Part shown: positions 8,031 through 14,654 of the stretch, in pieces
How the letters are laid out: each line of letters opens with the position of its first letter
Numbering within the stretch: the first letter of the stretch is position 1
From: Desulfobacterales bacterium
Lineage (GTDB): Bacteria > Desulfobacterota > Desulfobacteria > Desulfobacterales > Desulfosalsimonadaceae
Length of the DNA: 20,172 nucleotides
NCBI GenBank assembly: GCA_007127175.1
Contig: SKZX01000024.1
Coordinates: 1 to 20,172, forward strand
Direction of reading: 5' to 3'
The notes under the pieces: model-generated
Told to the model about the DNA's origin: nothing
The model's database searches: none
Seen by the model: the letters and a program-made list of their open reading frames with translations, nothing else
Program-made: the position numbers and the translations under genes

Positions 8031-10796
8031 ATGGATGAAAACACGATTATCATCAATGGCAACCGGTTGACCGTTCAACCGGATGAAACCATTCTGGAAA
8101 CGGCCAGGCGGAACGGGATCGACATCCCGACGCTGTGCCACCTGAAAGGGGCTATTCCCACCGGGGCCTGCCGCATTTGCGTCGTTGAAGTGGAAAAAGC
8201 ACGATCCCTGATGCCCGCATGCACGACGCCCTCACAGCCCGGCATGGTCGTGCATACCGAATCACCGGAGGTCGTCGTTTCCCGCCGCATGAGCCTTGAG
8301 CTGCTGCTGGCTTCGGGCAACCACAACTGCGCCGTGAGAAAATCGGATACCGGCAGCTTCACGGCCTTCCAGCTGGAAGTCCAGAAATACGACAACACCG
8401 ATGATTTGTGCCCGGTGTGGGGGGACTGCGAACTTCAGGACCTGGCTTACCGGTACCAGGTATCCGGCGAAGCGTTTGAAAGCACGGCGCCCAGGTATCC
8501 CATGGAAACGGTGAACCCTTTTATTGTCAGGGATTTTTCCCGGTGCGTCCTGTGCGGTCGGTGTGTTCAGGCATGCAACGACATTCAGGTGAACAATGCC
8601 ATCAGTTTCGGCTACCGGGGATCTGACGCCAAGATCGTGGCCGGCGGGGACCGGGCGCTCAAGGATTCGGACTGCGTCTTCTGCGGCGAGTGCATCCAGG
8701 CCTGCCCCGTGGGCGCCCTTGTGGAAAAGGATTCCCGCTACGTGTGGCGCCCCTGGGAGGCCCGGAAAATCAGGACGACATGCAGTTACTGCGGTGTGGG
8801 GTGCCAGCTCACCCTGCACGTCCGGGACAACCGGGTGATCCGGGTGACAGGAACCGAAGATTCCCCGCCCAATAACGGCAGCCTGTGCGTCAAGGGGCGC
8901 TTCGGGTATTCCTTCATACACTCTCCGGAACGTCTGACCTCCCCGCAGATCAAGGAGAATGGGAAGTTCAGGGAAGCTTCCTGGGATGAAGCCCTGGACC
9001 TGGTGGCCAGGCGGTTCACCGAGATCCGGGACGCCCATGGCGGAGATGCCATGGGGGTTCTGACATCCGCCCGCGTGACCAACGAGGACAATTACCTGGC
9101 CAACAAATTTACCCGGGCGGTGCTCAAGACGAATAACATCGACCATTGCGCCCGGCTCTGACACAGCTCCACAGTGGCCGGTCTGGCCGCTACGTTTGGA
9201 AGCGGGGCAATGACCAACACCATCGCGGACATCGAGGAAGCCGACGTGATCCTGGTCACCGGCTCCAATACGACCGAAAACCACCCGGTGATTTCTTCCG
9301 TTGTCAAACGCGCTGTCACCCGCCGGGGGGCGAAGCTGATCGTGGTGGACCCCCGCCGGATCAAGCTGGTCGATTTCGCCGATAAATGGCTCCGGCAGAA
9401 CCTGGGGACGGATGTGGCATGGCTCAACGGTCTGATGCACGTCATCATCAAGGAAGACCTCCATGACAAATCCTTTGTGGAAAACCGGACCGAAGGTTTT
9501 GAAGAACTGAAAGCGATGGTTGAAAAATTCACGCCGGAATACGTTTCGGAGATCACCGGGATTCCGGCCAAAGACATTGTCGAGGCCGCCCGGCTCTATG
9601 CCGGTGCCAGGGCCGCTTCCATCCTTTATTGCATGGGCATCACCCAGCACGTCACGGGAACCGACAACGTCAAGTGCCTGGCAAGCCTGGCCATGCTCTG
9701 CGGCAACCTGGGCAACCGCGGCGGCGGCGTCAATCCGCTGCGCGGGCAGAACAACGTGCAGGGGGCGTGCGACATGGGCGGCCTGCCCAACGTTTTTTCG
9801 GGCTACCAGCCTGTGAATGACCCCGGTGCCATATCCAAAATGGAAAAAGCCTGGGGCGTTTCGGGGCTTTCCGACAAGCCGGGGCTGACGGTGACGCAGA
9901 TGTTGCCCAAGGCGCATACGGGCGAGTTCAAGTCCATGTACATCATCGGCGAAAACCCGCTCGTGTCGGACGCGGACCTGAACCATGCCGAAGAATGCTT
10001 TTCGCACCTGGATTTTCTCGTGGTCCAGGACATTTTCATGACCGAGACCGCAAAGATGGCGGATGTGGTGCTGCCAAGCTGCTGCTTTGCGGAAAAGGAC
10101 GGCACGTTCGCCAATACCGAACGCCGGGTTCAGCGGGTGAGAAAAGCTGTCGAGCCGCCGGGTGAAGTTTGGGAAGACTGGCGGATAACAGCGGAGATCG
10201 CCACGCGCATGGGTTTTGACATGGGATACGCAAATGCGGCGGCGGTTTTTGACGAGATTACCCGGGTGACCCCTTCTTACGGCGGCATCACATGGGATCG
10301 AATTGAAAAGGAAGGGCTGCACTGGCCGTGCCCGGCTGCAGACCACCCCGGAACCCCGATCCTGCATACGGAAGCGTTTCCCATCGGCAAGGGGAAGTTT
10401 TTCCCCATTGACTTCCTTCCGCCTGCGGAAACCACGGATGATGAATATCCCCTGTACATGACCACCGGGCGGGTGCTGTACCACTATCATACGGGCAGCA
10501 TGACGCGGAAAACAGACGGGCTGAACGAACGGGCCCCTGAAAGCTTTGTCGAGATGTCAAGGGCCGATGCCGACAAATACGGCCTGGCGGACGGTGACCG
10601 TGTCAAGGTCGCTTCCCGGCGCGGGGAAATTGAAGTGCTGCTGAGCGTGTCGGACAAGGCCGTGGACGGTACCGTGTTCATTCCGTTTCACTATGCCGAA
10701 GCCGCGGCCAACCGGTTGACCAATTCGGCCCTGGATCCGGTTTCAAAGATACCGGAGCTCAAGGTCTGCGCGGTGAGGATCTCCAAGGCGGCGTGA
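8031..10796 (+). CDS. fdhA: Selenocysteine-containing formate dehydrogenase, catalytic subunit
   Basis: A 921-residue molybdenum/tungsten formate dehydrogenase that oxidises formate to CO2, or reduces CO2, and passes electrons through several iron-sulfur clusters. The in-frame TGA at 9159-9161 is residue 377 and reads DHCARL-U-HSSTVAGL, the classical active-site context, so the frame continues to 10796. Domains: a [2Fe-2S] ferredoxin domain (Cys36, 47, 50, 64); a NuoG-like cluster region (His98, Cys100, 127, 133, with unusual spacing); two [4Fe-4S] motifs (Cys172/175/178/182 and 215/218/221/225); then the bis-MGD catalytic domain with its own [4Fe-4S] (Cys251/254/258/286) and a C-terminal molydopterin-dinucleotide-binding domain (from about 800). 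No twin-arginine signal is present, so it is cytoplasmic. The ribosome site is weak (CAGG). Naive calling would split it into two genes. It needs SelA/B/C/D, which are not in this window. Confidence 0.96.
9159..9191 (+). promoter_or_regulatory. Selenocysteine codon with bacterial SECIS hairpin
   Basis: After the TGA (9159-9161) the mRNA can form a 7-bp stem, AGTGGCC (9173-9179) with GGCCGCT (9185-9191), including one G-U pair. The loop is GGTCT (9180-9184). The loop sequence and its distance of 18 bases from the TGA equal those I recall for the E. coli fdhF SECIS recognised by SelB. Together with the DHCAR-x-U context this makes selenocysteine insertion very likely. Confidence 0.93.
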
Positions 10797-10800
10797 TATC

Positions 10801-10849
10801 GGTTGTAGGTTGTAAGTTGTAGGTTGTAGGTTGTAGGTTGTAAGTTGAA
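10801..10849 (+). repeat. Heptamer tandem array 1 (RGTTGTA x7)
   Basis: Seven contiguous 7-base units, five GGTTGTA, one AGTTGTA and a terminal AGTTGAA, beginning 4 bases after the fdhA stop codon and ending in TTGAAAG. A related array with the same unit and a similar end lies downstream of the convergent HndB-like gene. The function is unknown. Confidence 0.95.
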
Positions 10850-10854
10850 AGTAT

Positions 10855-10890
10855 CGGGGGCGGGGTGTGATTCCGCCCCCGTTTTTTTTT
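10855..10890 (+). terminator. Rho-independent terminator of fdhA
   Basis: A perfect 9-bp GC stem, CGGGGGCGG (10855-10863) with CCGCCCCCG (10873-10881), has a 9-base loop and is followed by nine T residues (10882-10890). It lies 58 bases after the fdhA stop. It should end transcription of fdhA, and perhaps of the NfeD-FloA genes upstream, so the NuoE/NuoF genes need their own promoter. Confidence 0.93.
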
Positions 10891-10969
10891 GTTTGGCGGT
10901 GCTTGCCTCCCCTGAACCTGACCCGGTGTTTTGAACCTTTTTCAACGCGCTTGATTGGCAGGGCCCCCA

Positions 10970-10994
10970 GGGGACAGAATTTAATTCTGTCTCC
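10970..10994. repeat. GACAGAATT palindrome (REP-like)
   Basis: GACAGAATT (10973-10981) and AATTCTGTC (10983-10991) form a perfect 9-bp inverted repeat around one T, extendable to 12 bp with one G-T wobble. The left arm is preceded by CCCCC. The 15-base string CCCCCAGGGGACAGA (10964-10978) recurs exactly at 19929-19943, again before a small palindrome. This looks like a dispersed REP-type element (inference). Confidence 0.7.
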
Positions 10995-11053
10995 CGGTTC
11001 ACCAGAGACATTCTTTGCCATTCCCGTTGCACCAGGAGTGCCCAAACCCGGCT

Positions 11054-11123
11054 TTCATCCTCTAACCTGCAACCTACAACTTACAACCTGTAACCTACAA
11101 CTTACAACCTACAACTTACAACC
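11054..11123 (-). repeat. Heptamer tandem array 2 (RGTTGTA x10, inverted)
   Basis: Read on the minus strand, ten 7-base units begin at the last base of the HndB-like TAG stop. They alternate GGTTGTA and AGTTGTA, then degrade (GGTTACA, GGTTGCA, GGTTAGA, GGATGAA) and end in GATGAAAG. The unit, and the orientation relative to the gene, match the array after fdhA. On the plus strand the two arrays are inverted repeats able to pair with each other. Confidence 0.95.
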
Positions 11124-11464
11124 TATCCCCCCACCACGTGGCTGGTAAAAATCTCCTCAGCCTTTTCCGGGGTGACATTTTCAAAGAGGACGGGCGCGCC
11201 GTCGCCAATCTTTACCGTAACCTTCGGCTCGTTGGCGCAGTTTTCAGGGTCAAGGCAATCCGCCGCCAGGATCCGGATATCCCGTCGGTCCGATGCTGCC
11301 ATCGCCTTCATGAATGCTTTTAATACGTCACGGGCGCCTGCGGCCAGGCCGCAATCCCCAATATGAACGGTTATACGGGCTGTTTCGGGGATCTGTCGCA
11401 GGGCCATTTCAGCGGCTGTTTGTTCTTTGATCCGTTTGAGATCATCAACGGTAACTTTGGCCAT
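11123..11464 (-). CDS. HndB-like thioredoxin-fold iron-sulfur protein
   Basis: A 113-residue protein resembling HndB, the small accessory subunit of NADP-reducing hydrogenase, by its start (MAKVTVDDLKRIKE), the GDCGLAAGARDVLKA segment (36-50) and the C-terminal Cys/EP segment. Three cysteines are visible (38, 70, 76). The last pair is spaced C-x5-C, and a fourth cysteine expected for a standard [2Fe-2S] ferredoxin is absent, so cluster binding is uncertain. The ATG at 11462-11464 has GGAGG about 10 bases upstream; longer in-frame versions lack this. In hnd operons the order is hndA-B-C-D on one strand. Here the gene is inverted between fdhA and the HndA/HndC homologues, convergent with fdhA. 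It probably serves the same formate dehydrogenase complex. Confidence 0.82.
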   Translation of the reverse strand: MAKVTVDDLKRIKEQTAAEMALRQIPETARITVHIGDCGLAAGARDVLKAFMKAMAASDRRDIRILAADCLDPENCANEPKVTVKIGDGAPVLFENVTPEKAEEIFTSHVVGG

Positions 11465-11539
11465 ATTTTCTTTTCCTCCGATTGGTTTCTGCTGCAATTG
11501 GTATATTTTTCCCCAAAAAACACTGGAAGGATTTGAATA

Positions 11540-11572
11540 CAAAAATTGCCCGCACTATACCAGCAATTTTTG
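11540..11572 (-). promoter_or_regulatory. 10-bp inverted repeat enclosing a possible HndB-like promoter
   Basis: CAAAAATTGC (11540-11549) and GCAATTTTTG (11563-11572) are perfect inverted copies separated by 13 bases. On the minus strand the spacer holds TATAGT (5 of 6 to a -10 box) about 90 bases before the HndB-like ATG, with only a poor -35. The same bases also give GG and GC at sigma54-like -24/-12 spacing (11547-11562), though GGGC is not the usual TTGC. It may be an operator over a promoter, or a transcript hairpin. Confidence 0.35.
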
Positions 11573-11724
11573 TTTAACGCCATAGTCAGTTGCATTCTCA
11601 GATGCAAAAGCAGGGTCAGTTTCCAAGGGAAACAAGTTTTAATCGATATATTGACTTTTTACCGGAGTTGTGGAAAAGTAACAAATTTGAAGCTTTCCCG
11701 TGGAATGGGCTGCTGATAAATAGT

Positions 11725-12019
11725 GTCCATCCAGGAAAGAGAAAATTTTTTCACGTTCAAGGGCGGCGAAAATTTTAACCGCAGGAATATGCGACATATT
11801 TTGAGGATTAATATTTGACGACTTCGTAAAGCCCAATATCTGCGTTGCGGGCAATCTCTGAAGAATCTCACGTACGCATAAGTACTATCAATTCTTCAAA
11901 AATTGCTCGCGCCTGAATCTTGAACTTTTTACAAAGCCGTCTGAAAACGACTTTTTACGGGTTCATCAATATTTGAGCCGGACGCAGAAAATGGACAAAT
12001 CAGCCATTTCTGGATGGAC
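11725..12019. repeat. Palindromic dispersed element, copy 1 (interrupted)
   Basis: The ends are inverted: GTCCATCCAGGAAA (11725-11738) against TTTCTGGATGGAC (12007-12019), with one indel. Without its internal insertion the element is about 137 bp. The centre folds as AATATG-CGA-CATATT (11786-11800). The stretch 11765-11789 is identical over 25 bases to the reverse complement of 19676-19700 in copy 2. The segments 11803-11818 and 11977-11988 match 19647-19662 and 19635-19646 with one mismatch each. It is probably a mobile or structured palindromic element of unknown family, ending 26 bases before the NuoE start. Confidence 0.85.
11819..11967. mobile_element. MITE-like palindromic insertion inside copy 1
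   Basis: A segment of about 149 bp sits between two direct copies of AATATTTGA (11810-11818 and 11968-11976). Removing it with one copy restores colinearity with the uninterrupted copy 2. The ends are imperfect inverted repeats: TGACGACTTCGTAAA (11816-11830) against TGATGAACCCGTAAA read inward from 11968, matching at 11 of 15. Inside, GCAAT-4 bases-GAAGAAT (11851-11866) pairs with ATTCTTC-4 bases-ATTGC (11891-11906). It encodes nothing recognisable, as expected for a non-autonomous element. The exact boundary may shift by a few bases; a 5-bp ATATT duplication is an equally valid reading. Confidence 0.8.
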
Positions 12020-12045
12020 CGAAATAAGACGGAAAGGAAACGGTT

Positions 12046-12531
12046 ATGCCAAGGCTTGATCATCCGGATATTACGCCGGAGATGAATGCAAGAATCGACG
12101 AAATTATCACCACCCACAAAAATGCATCGGGCGCGGTCATCCCGGTGCTCAGGATGTGCCAGGACGAGGTGGGATACCTGCCCGTTGAGCTGATCGATTA
12201 TATCAGCCAGGGGCTCAATCTCCCCAGGAGCGACGTGTTCGGGGTGACAACTTTTTATTCCCTGTTTTCACTTACACCCAAGGGGCGGCATAAAGTCCGG
12301 GCGTGCCTGGGAACGGCATGCTATGTGAAAGGGATCAAGGAAGTCATGCACCGGATCGGCAGCACCTTCGGCATCCACGACGGCGAAACGACCGAGGACA
12401 GGCGTTTTTCCCTCGAAGCGGTCCGATGTGTGGGCGCATGCGGATTGGCGCCCGTACTCGTGGTGAACCAGGATACCTACGGCGACATAAAACCGGACAA
12501 TGTGATCGACATACTTGAAAAGTATGAGTAG
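12046..12531 (+). CDS. NuoE/HndA-type [2Fe-2S] subunit
   Basis: A 161-residue thioredoxin-fold [2Fe-2S] protein homologous to complex I NuoE and HndA of NADP-reducing hydrogenase. It has an N-terminal helical region (SGAVIPVLRMCQDEVGYLP, 28-46), then FGVTTFYSLFSL, and the cluster ligands Cys87, Cys92, Cys128 and Cys132 (C-x4-C and C-x3-C). AAGGA lies about 10 bases before the ATG. With the next gene it forms the NAD(P)H-handling pair that transfers electrons between the FMN subunit and FdhA. The symbols nuoE and hndA are both used for such proteins; no other complex I genes are nearby, so it is not part of a complex I operon. Its start lies just 26 bases after a palindromic repeat. Confidence 0.93.
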   Translation: MPRLDHPDITPEMNARIDEIITTHKNASGAVIPVLRMCQDEVGYLPVELIDYISQGLNLPRSDVFGVTTFYSLFSLTPKGRHKVRACLGTACYVKGIKEVMHRIGSTFGIHDGETTEDRRFSLEAVRCVGACGLAPVLVVNQDTYGDIKPDNVIDILEKYE

Positions 12532-12597
12532 CAGGCGGTTTTGTCATCATTCAATAGACCCCAAACGATTGCATATGATTGTGCGCAGGAGAGAAGA

Positions 12598-14385
12598 ATG
12601 AACCAGGTCAGGCTGGAGTTGATGCTATGCGGTGGGACCGGTTGCCGGGCAAGCGGGAGCAATCCGTTCAAGGATGCCCTTGCGGCCGAAATCACGCGCC
12701 GGGAGCTCGACGGCGAGGTCCGTGTGATTGAGACCGGCTGCAACGGGTTTTGCGCTGTGGGACCGGTAATGCTCGTATTGCCGGAAGACGTCTTTTACCA
12801 GAAGTTGCGGCCCGAAGATGTTCCGGAGCTCGTGGAGGAACACCTGATCAAGGGGAAATGGGTGGAGCGGCTGCTCTACAAGGACCCATCCACGAAAAAA
12901 AGAATACCGATTATGCACGATATTCCTTTTTTCGCCAACCAGATGTTCTGGGCCATGCGGAACAAGGGGTATATTGATCCGGAGAATATTGACGAGTATA
13001 TCGCCCGTGACGGATATTTCGGTGCGGCCAGGGCGCTTTTGGAAATGACACCGGAAATGATCATCGAGGAAGTCAAGACTTCCGGTTTGCGGGGCCGGGG
13101 TGGCGCCGGGTTCCCGGCCGGCGTGAAATGGGAATTCGCCAGCAAGACGAAAAGCGACATCAAGTACACCCTGTGCAACGCGGACGAAGGTGACCCCGGG
13201 GCGTTCATGGACCGCAGCATTCTTGAGGCCGATCCCCACGCGGTTCTGGAGGGCATGATCATTGCCGCAAGGGCCATCGGTTCCAGCAAGGGTTTTATTT
13301 ACTGCCGGACGGAATACCCCCTGGCCCTGGAGCGGCTGGAGCTGGCCATCAAACAGGCCCGGGAATACGGGCTGCTCGGAGAAGACATCCTGGGCTCGGG
13401 TTTTGGTTTCGACCTGGAGATTTACCAGGGGGCGGGGGCGTTCGTATGCGGCGAGGAAACGGCGCTCATGCGCTCCATCGAGGGCAAGCGGGGCATGCCC
13501 CGACCACGGCCGCCGTTTCCGGCCCACAAGGGGCTCTTCAACAAGCCCACGGTGCTCAACAATGTGGAAACCCTGGCCAACGTCGGGCAGATCATTCTGC
13601 ACGGGGGCAAGCATTATGCTTCCGTGGGAACGGAAACCAGCAAGGGAACCAAGGTCTTTGCCATATCGGGGGATGTCAACAACATCGGGCTGGTGGAAGT
13701 GCCCATGGGGCTCTCCCTTAGAAAAATGATTTTCGAGATCGGCGGGGGCATTCCAAAAAAGCGGAAATTCAAGGCGGTGCAGCTCGGCGGGCCGTCCGGC
13801 GGGTGTGTTCCGGAGCACCTCCTGGACACCGCAGTCGATTTCGAGGAGATCGCCAAGGTCGGCGCGATCATGGGATCGGGCGGCGTCATCGTCATGGACG
13901 ATCAGACCTGTATGGTCGATATGGCCCGCTTTTTCATGGACTTCATCCAGGAGGAGTCCTGCGGTAAATGTACCCCCTGCCGGGAAGGCACAAGGCGCCT
14001 TCTTGAGATCGTGGAGCGGATCTGCGAAGGCCACGGCGTTCCGGAAGACATTGAAATACTCGAGGAACTGTCGGCGGTGATCAAGAATTCCTCCCTGTGC
14101 GGCCTGGGGCAGACGGCCCCGAATCCCGTGCTGTCGACGCTTCGTTACTTCAGGGAGGAATATGATGCCCATGTCCATGAAAAACGATGCCCCGCCAAGC
14201 GCTGTGCAGCGCTGCTCGAGTTCCGGGTGGTGGAGGAAAAATGCACCAAGTGCGGACTGTGCTACAAGGCATGCCCCGTGGACGCCATTGCCTGGAAGAA
14301 AAAGGAATTGGCGGTTATCGACAAGGAAAAGTGCATCCAGTGCCTGAGCTGCTACAGCGCATGCCGGTTTGACGCCATCGATTAG
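12598..14385 (+). CDS. NuoF/HndC-type NAD(P)H- and FMN-binding subunit
   Basis: A 595-residue flavin diaphorase subunit. Domains: an N-terminal thioredoxin-like [2Fe-2S] domain (Cys11, 16, 48, 52); the FMN/NADH site, with GRGGAGFPAGVKWEFA (166-181), CNADEGDPGAF (193-203) and GAFVCGEETALMRSIEG (280-296); an SLBB domain; the [4Fe-4S] motif CGKCTPC (455-461) plus Cys501; and two C-terminal ferredoxin [4Fe-4S] motifs (Cys549/552/555/559 and 579/582/585/589). This architecture is that of HndC and bifurcating hydrogenase HydB rather than respiratory NuoF. Extra clusters permit contact with both NAD(P)H and ferredoxin. I chose ATG 12598 because AGGAGAGAAGA precedes it; the upstream TTG at 12541 adds 19 unconserved-looking residues. 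It lies 66 bases after NuoE. Confidence 0.94.
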   Translation: MNQVRLELMLCGGTGCRASGSNPFKDALAAEITRRELDGEVRVIETGCNGFCAVGPVMLVLPEDVFYQKLRPEDVPELVEEHLIKGKWVERLLYKDPSTKKRIPIMHDIPFFANQMFWAMRNKGYIDPENIDEYIARDGYFGAARALLEMTPEMIIEEVKTSGLRGRGGAGFPAGVKWEFASKTKSDIKYTLCNADEGDPGAFMDRSILEADPHAVLEGMIIAARAIGSSKGFIYCRTEYPLALERLELAIKQAREYGLLGEDILGSGFGFDLEIYQGAGAFVCGEETALMRSIEGKRGMPRPRPPFPAHKGLFNKPTVLNNVETLANVGQIILHGGKHYASVGTETSKGTKVFAISGDVNNIGLVEVPMGLSLRKMIFEIGGGIPKKRKFKAVQLGGPSGGCVPEHLLDTAVDFEEIAKVGAIMGSGGVIVMDDQTCMVDMARFFMDFIQEESCGKCTPCREGTRRLLEIVERICEGHGVPEDIEILEELSAVIKNSSLCGLGQTAPNPVLSTLRYFREEYDAHVHEKRCPAKRCAALLEFRVVEEKCTKCGLCYKACPVDAIAWKKKELAVIDKEKCIQCLSCYSACRFDAID

Positions 14386-14483
14386 AAGCCGTTTTAAAGT
14401 TCGGATTTCGATTCAAAATCGCGGCGGCACCTTGTTCCAAACCGCAGGCAAACCCGCGTGTTCCGGGGGTTTGAAATAAGACG

Positions 14484-14539
14484 CCAACGTCAAGGAGCAC
14501 TGGCGCGAAGCGTGAGCACCCAGTGCGTCCGATAGTTGG
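14484..14539. repeat. Nested inverted repeat downstream of NuoF
   Basis: GGAGCACTGG (14494-14503) pairs with CCAGTGC-G-TCC (14520-14530), leaving one bulged G. Outside it CCAAC (14484-14488) pairs with GTTGG (14535-14539). CGC-GAA-GCG in the loop could pair as well. It could be a REP-type repeat or a transcript 3' structure. Confidence 0.6.
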
Positions 14540-14582
14540 GATGGGGTTTCTTCGGGATCGAAATCGATTTCCCCGATTCCTA

Positions 14583-14610
14583 TACGGGCAGGGTTTGCCC
14601 CCTGCCTGTA
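14583..14610. repeat. GGCAGGG hairpin
   Basis: TACGGGCAGGG (14583-14593) pairs with CCCTGCCTGTA (14600-14610) over 11 bp with one G-T pair and a 6-base loop. No T-run follows directly, so it is more likely a REP-type hairpin than a terminator by itself. Confidence 0.6.
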
Positions 14611-14617
14611 GCGGATC

Positions 14618-14649
14618 GCGGCCCGTTGCCCGGCCCCGCTTTTTTTTTT
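14618..14649 (+). terminator. Probable terminator of the NuoE-NuoF transcript
   Basis: A GC-rich imperfect stem (GCGGCC, 14618-14623, with GGCCCCGC, 14632-14639, two bases bulged) is followed by ten T residues (14640-14649), five bases before the end of the convergent thioesterase gene. The T-run is clear and the stem imperfect. Confidence 0.55.
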
Positions 14650-14654
14650 GCCCG

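Larger units (their letters stand above)
10797..11122. other. Repeat-rich gap between convergent fdhA and the HndB-like gene
   Basis: This 326-base region has no supportable gene. In order it holds a heptamer array, a strong plus-strand terminator, about 75 bases of unremarkable DNA, a GACAGAATT palindrome, about 60 bases of unremarkable DNA, and a second heptamer array in the opposite orientation. Each of the structured parts is listed separately. The short ORFs here simply translate the heptamers into repeated TTYNLQ-like peptides. Confidence 0.85.
11465..12045. other. Divergent 581-base region between HndB-like and NuoE-like genes
   Basis: No supportable gene. From left to right it holds the HndB-like leader (11465-11539), a 10-bp inverted repeat around a possible promoter (11540-11572), a small hairpin TTGCAT/ATGCAA (11590-11606), about 115 bases of AT-rich DNA, and a palindromic element (11725-12019) that is itself interrupted by a second palindromic insertion. 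The NuoE ribosome site follows. The 62-codon plus-strand ORF at 11590-11778 lacks a ribosome site and runs into the repeat, so I do not call it a gene. Confidence 0.8.
14386..14654. other. Structured gap between convergent NuoF and thioesterase genes
   Basis: This 269-base region has no gene but several inverted repeats: 14484-14539 (nested stem, listed separately), GAAATCGATTTC around 14560-14580, the 11-bp hairpin at 14583-14610 and a terminator near 14618-14649. An arm pair near 14430-14480 (CCAAACC against GGTTTGAA) is weaker. Confidence 0.65.

Noticed and set aside
9159..9161. A nonsense mutation making fdhA a pseudogene
   Set aside because: The TGA lies exactly at the active-site position where FDH enzymes carry Sec or Cys, and a SECIS follows at the right distance.
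8262..10490. A 742-codon minus-strand ORF opposite fdhA
   Set aside because: It is an antisense shadow of the GC-rich fdhA gene. Its composition is unlike a protein (rich in His, Gly, Pro and Arg), and it spans the selenocysteine codon of the real gene.
9174..10796. A separate 540-residue molybdopterin protein starting with GTG
   Set aside because: It is the part of FdhA after the selenocysteine codon. The frame, motif and SECIS all show continuity with the upstream part.
10801..11123. CRISPR array
   Set aside because: The 7-base units are contiguous with no unique spacers, and no cas genes are nearby.
10691..11148. Several ORFs encoding repeated TTYNLQ-type peptides
   Set aside because: These are translations of the heptamer arrays, with no ribosome site and no conserved sequence outside the repeats.
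11590..11778. A 62-codon plus-strand ORF upstream of NuoE
   Set aside because: It has no ribosome site and its last third lies in the palindromic element.
11725..12019. Integron attC site
   Set aside because: Although palindromic and of suitable size, it lacks recognisable GTTRRRY/RYYYAAC core sites at its ends, and no integrase or cassette array is present.
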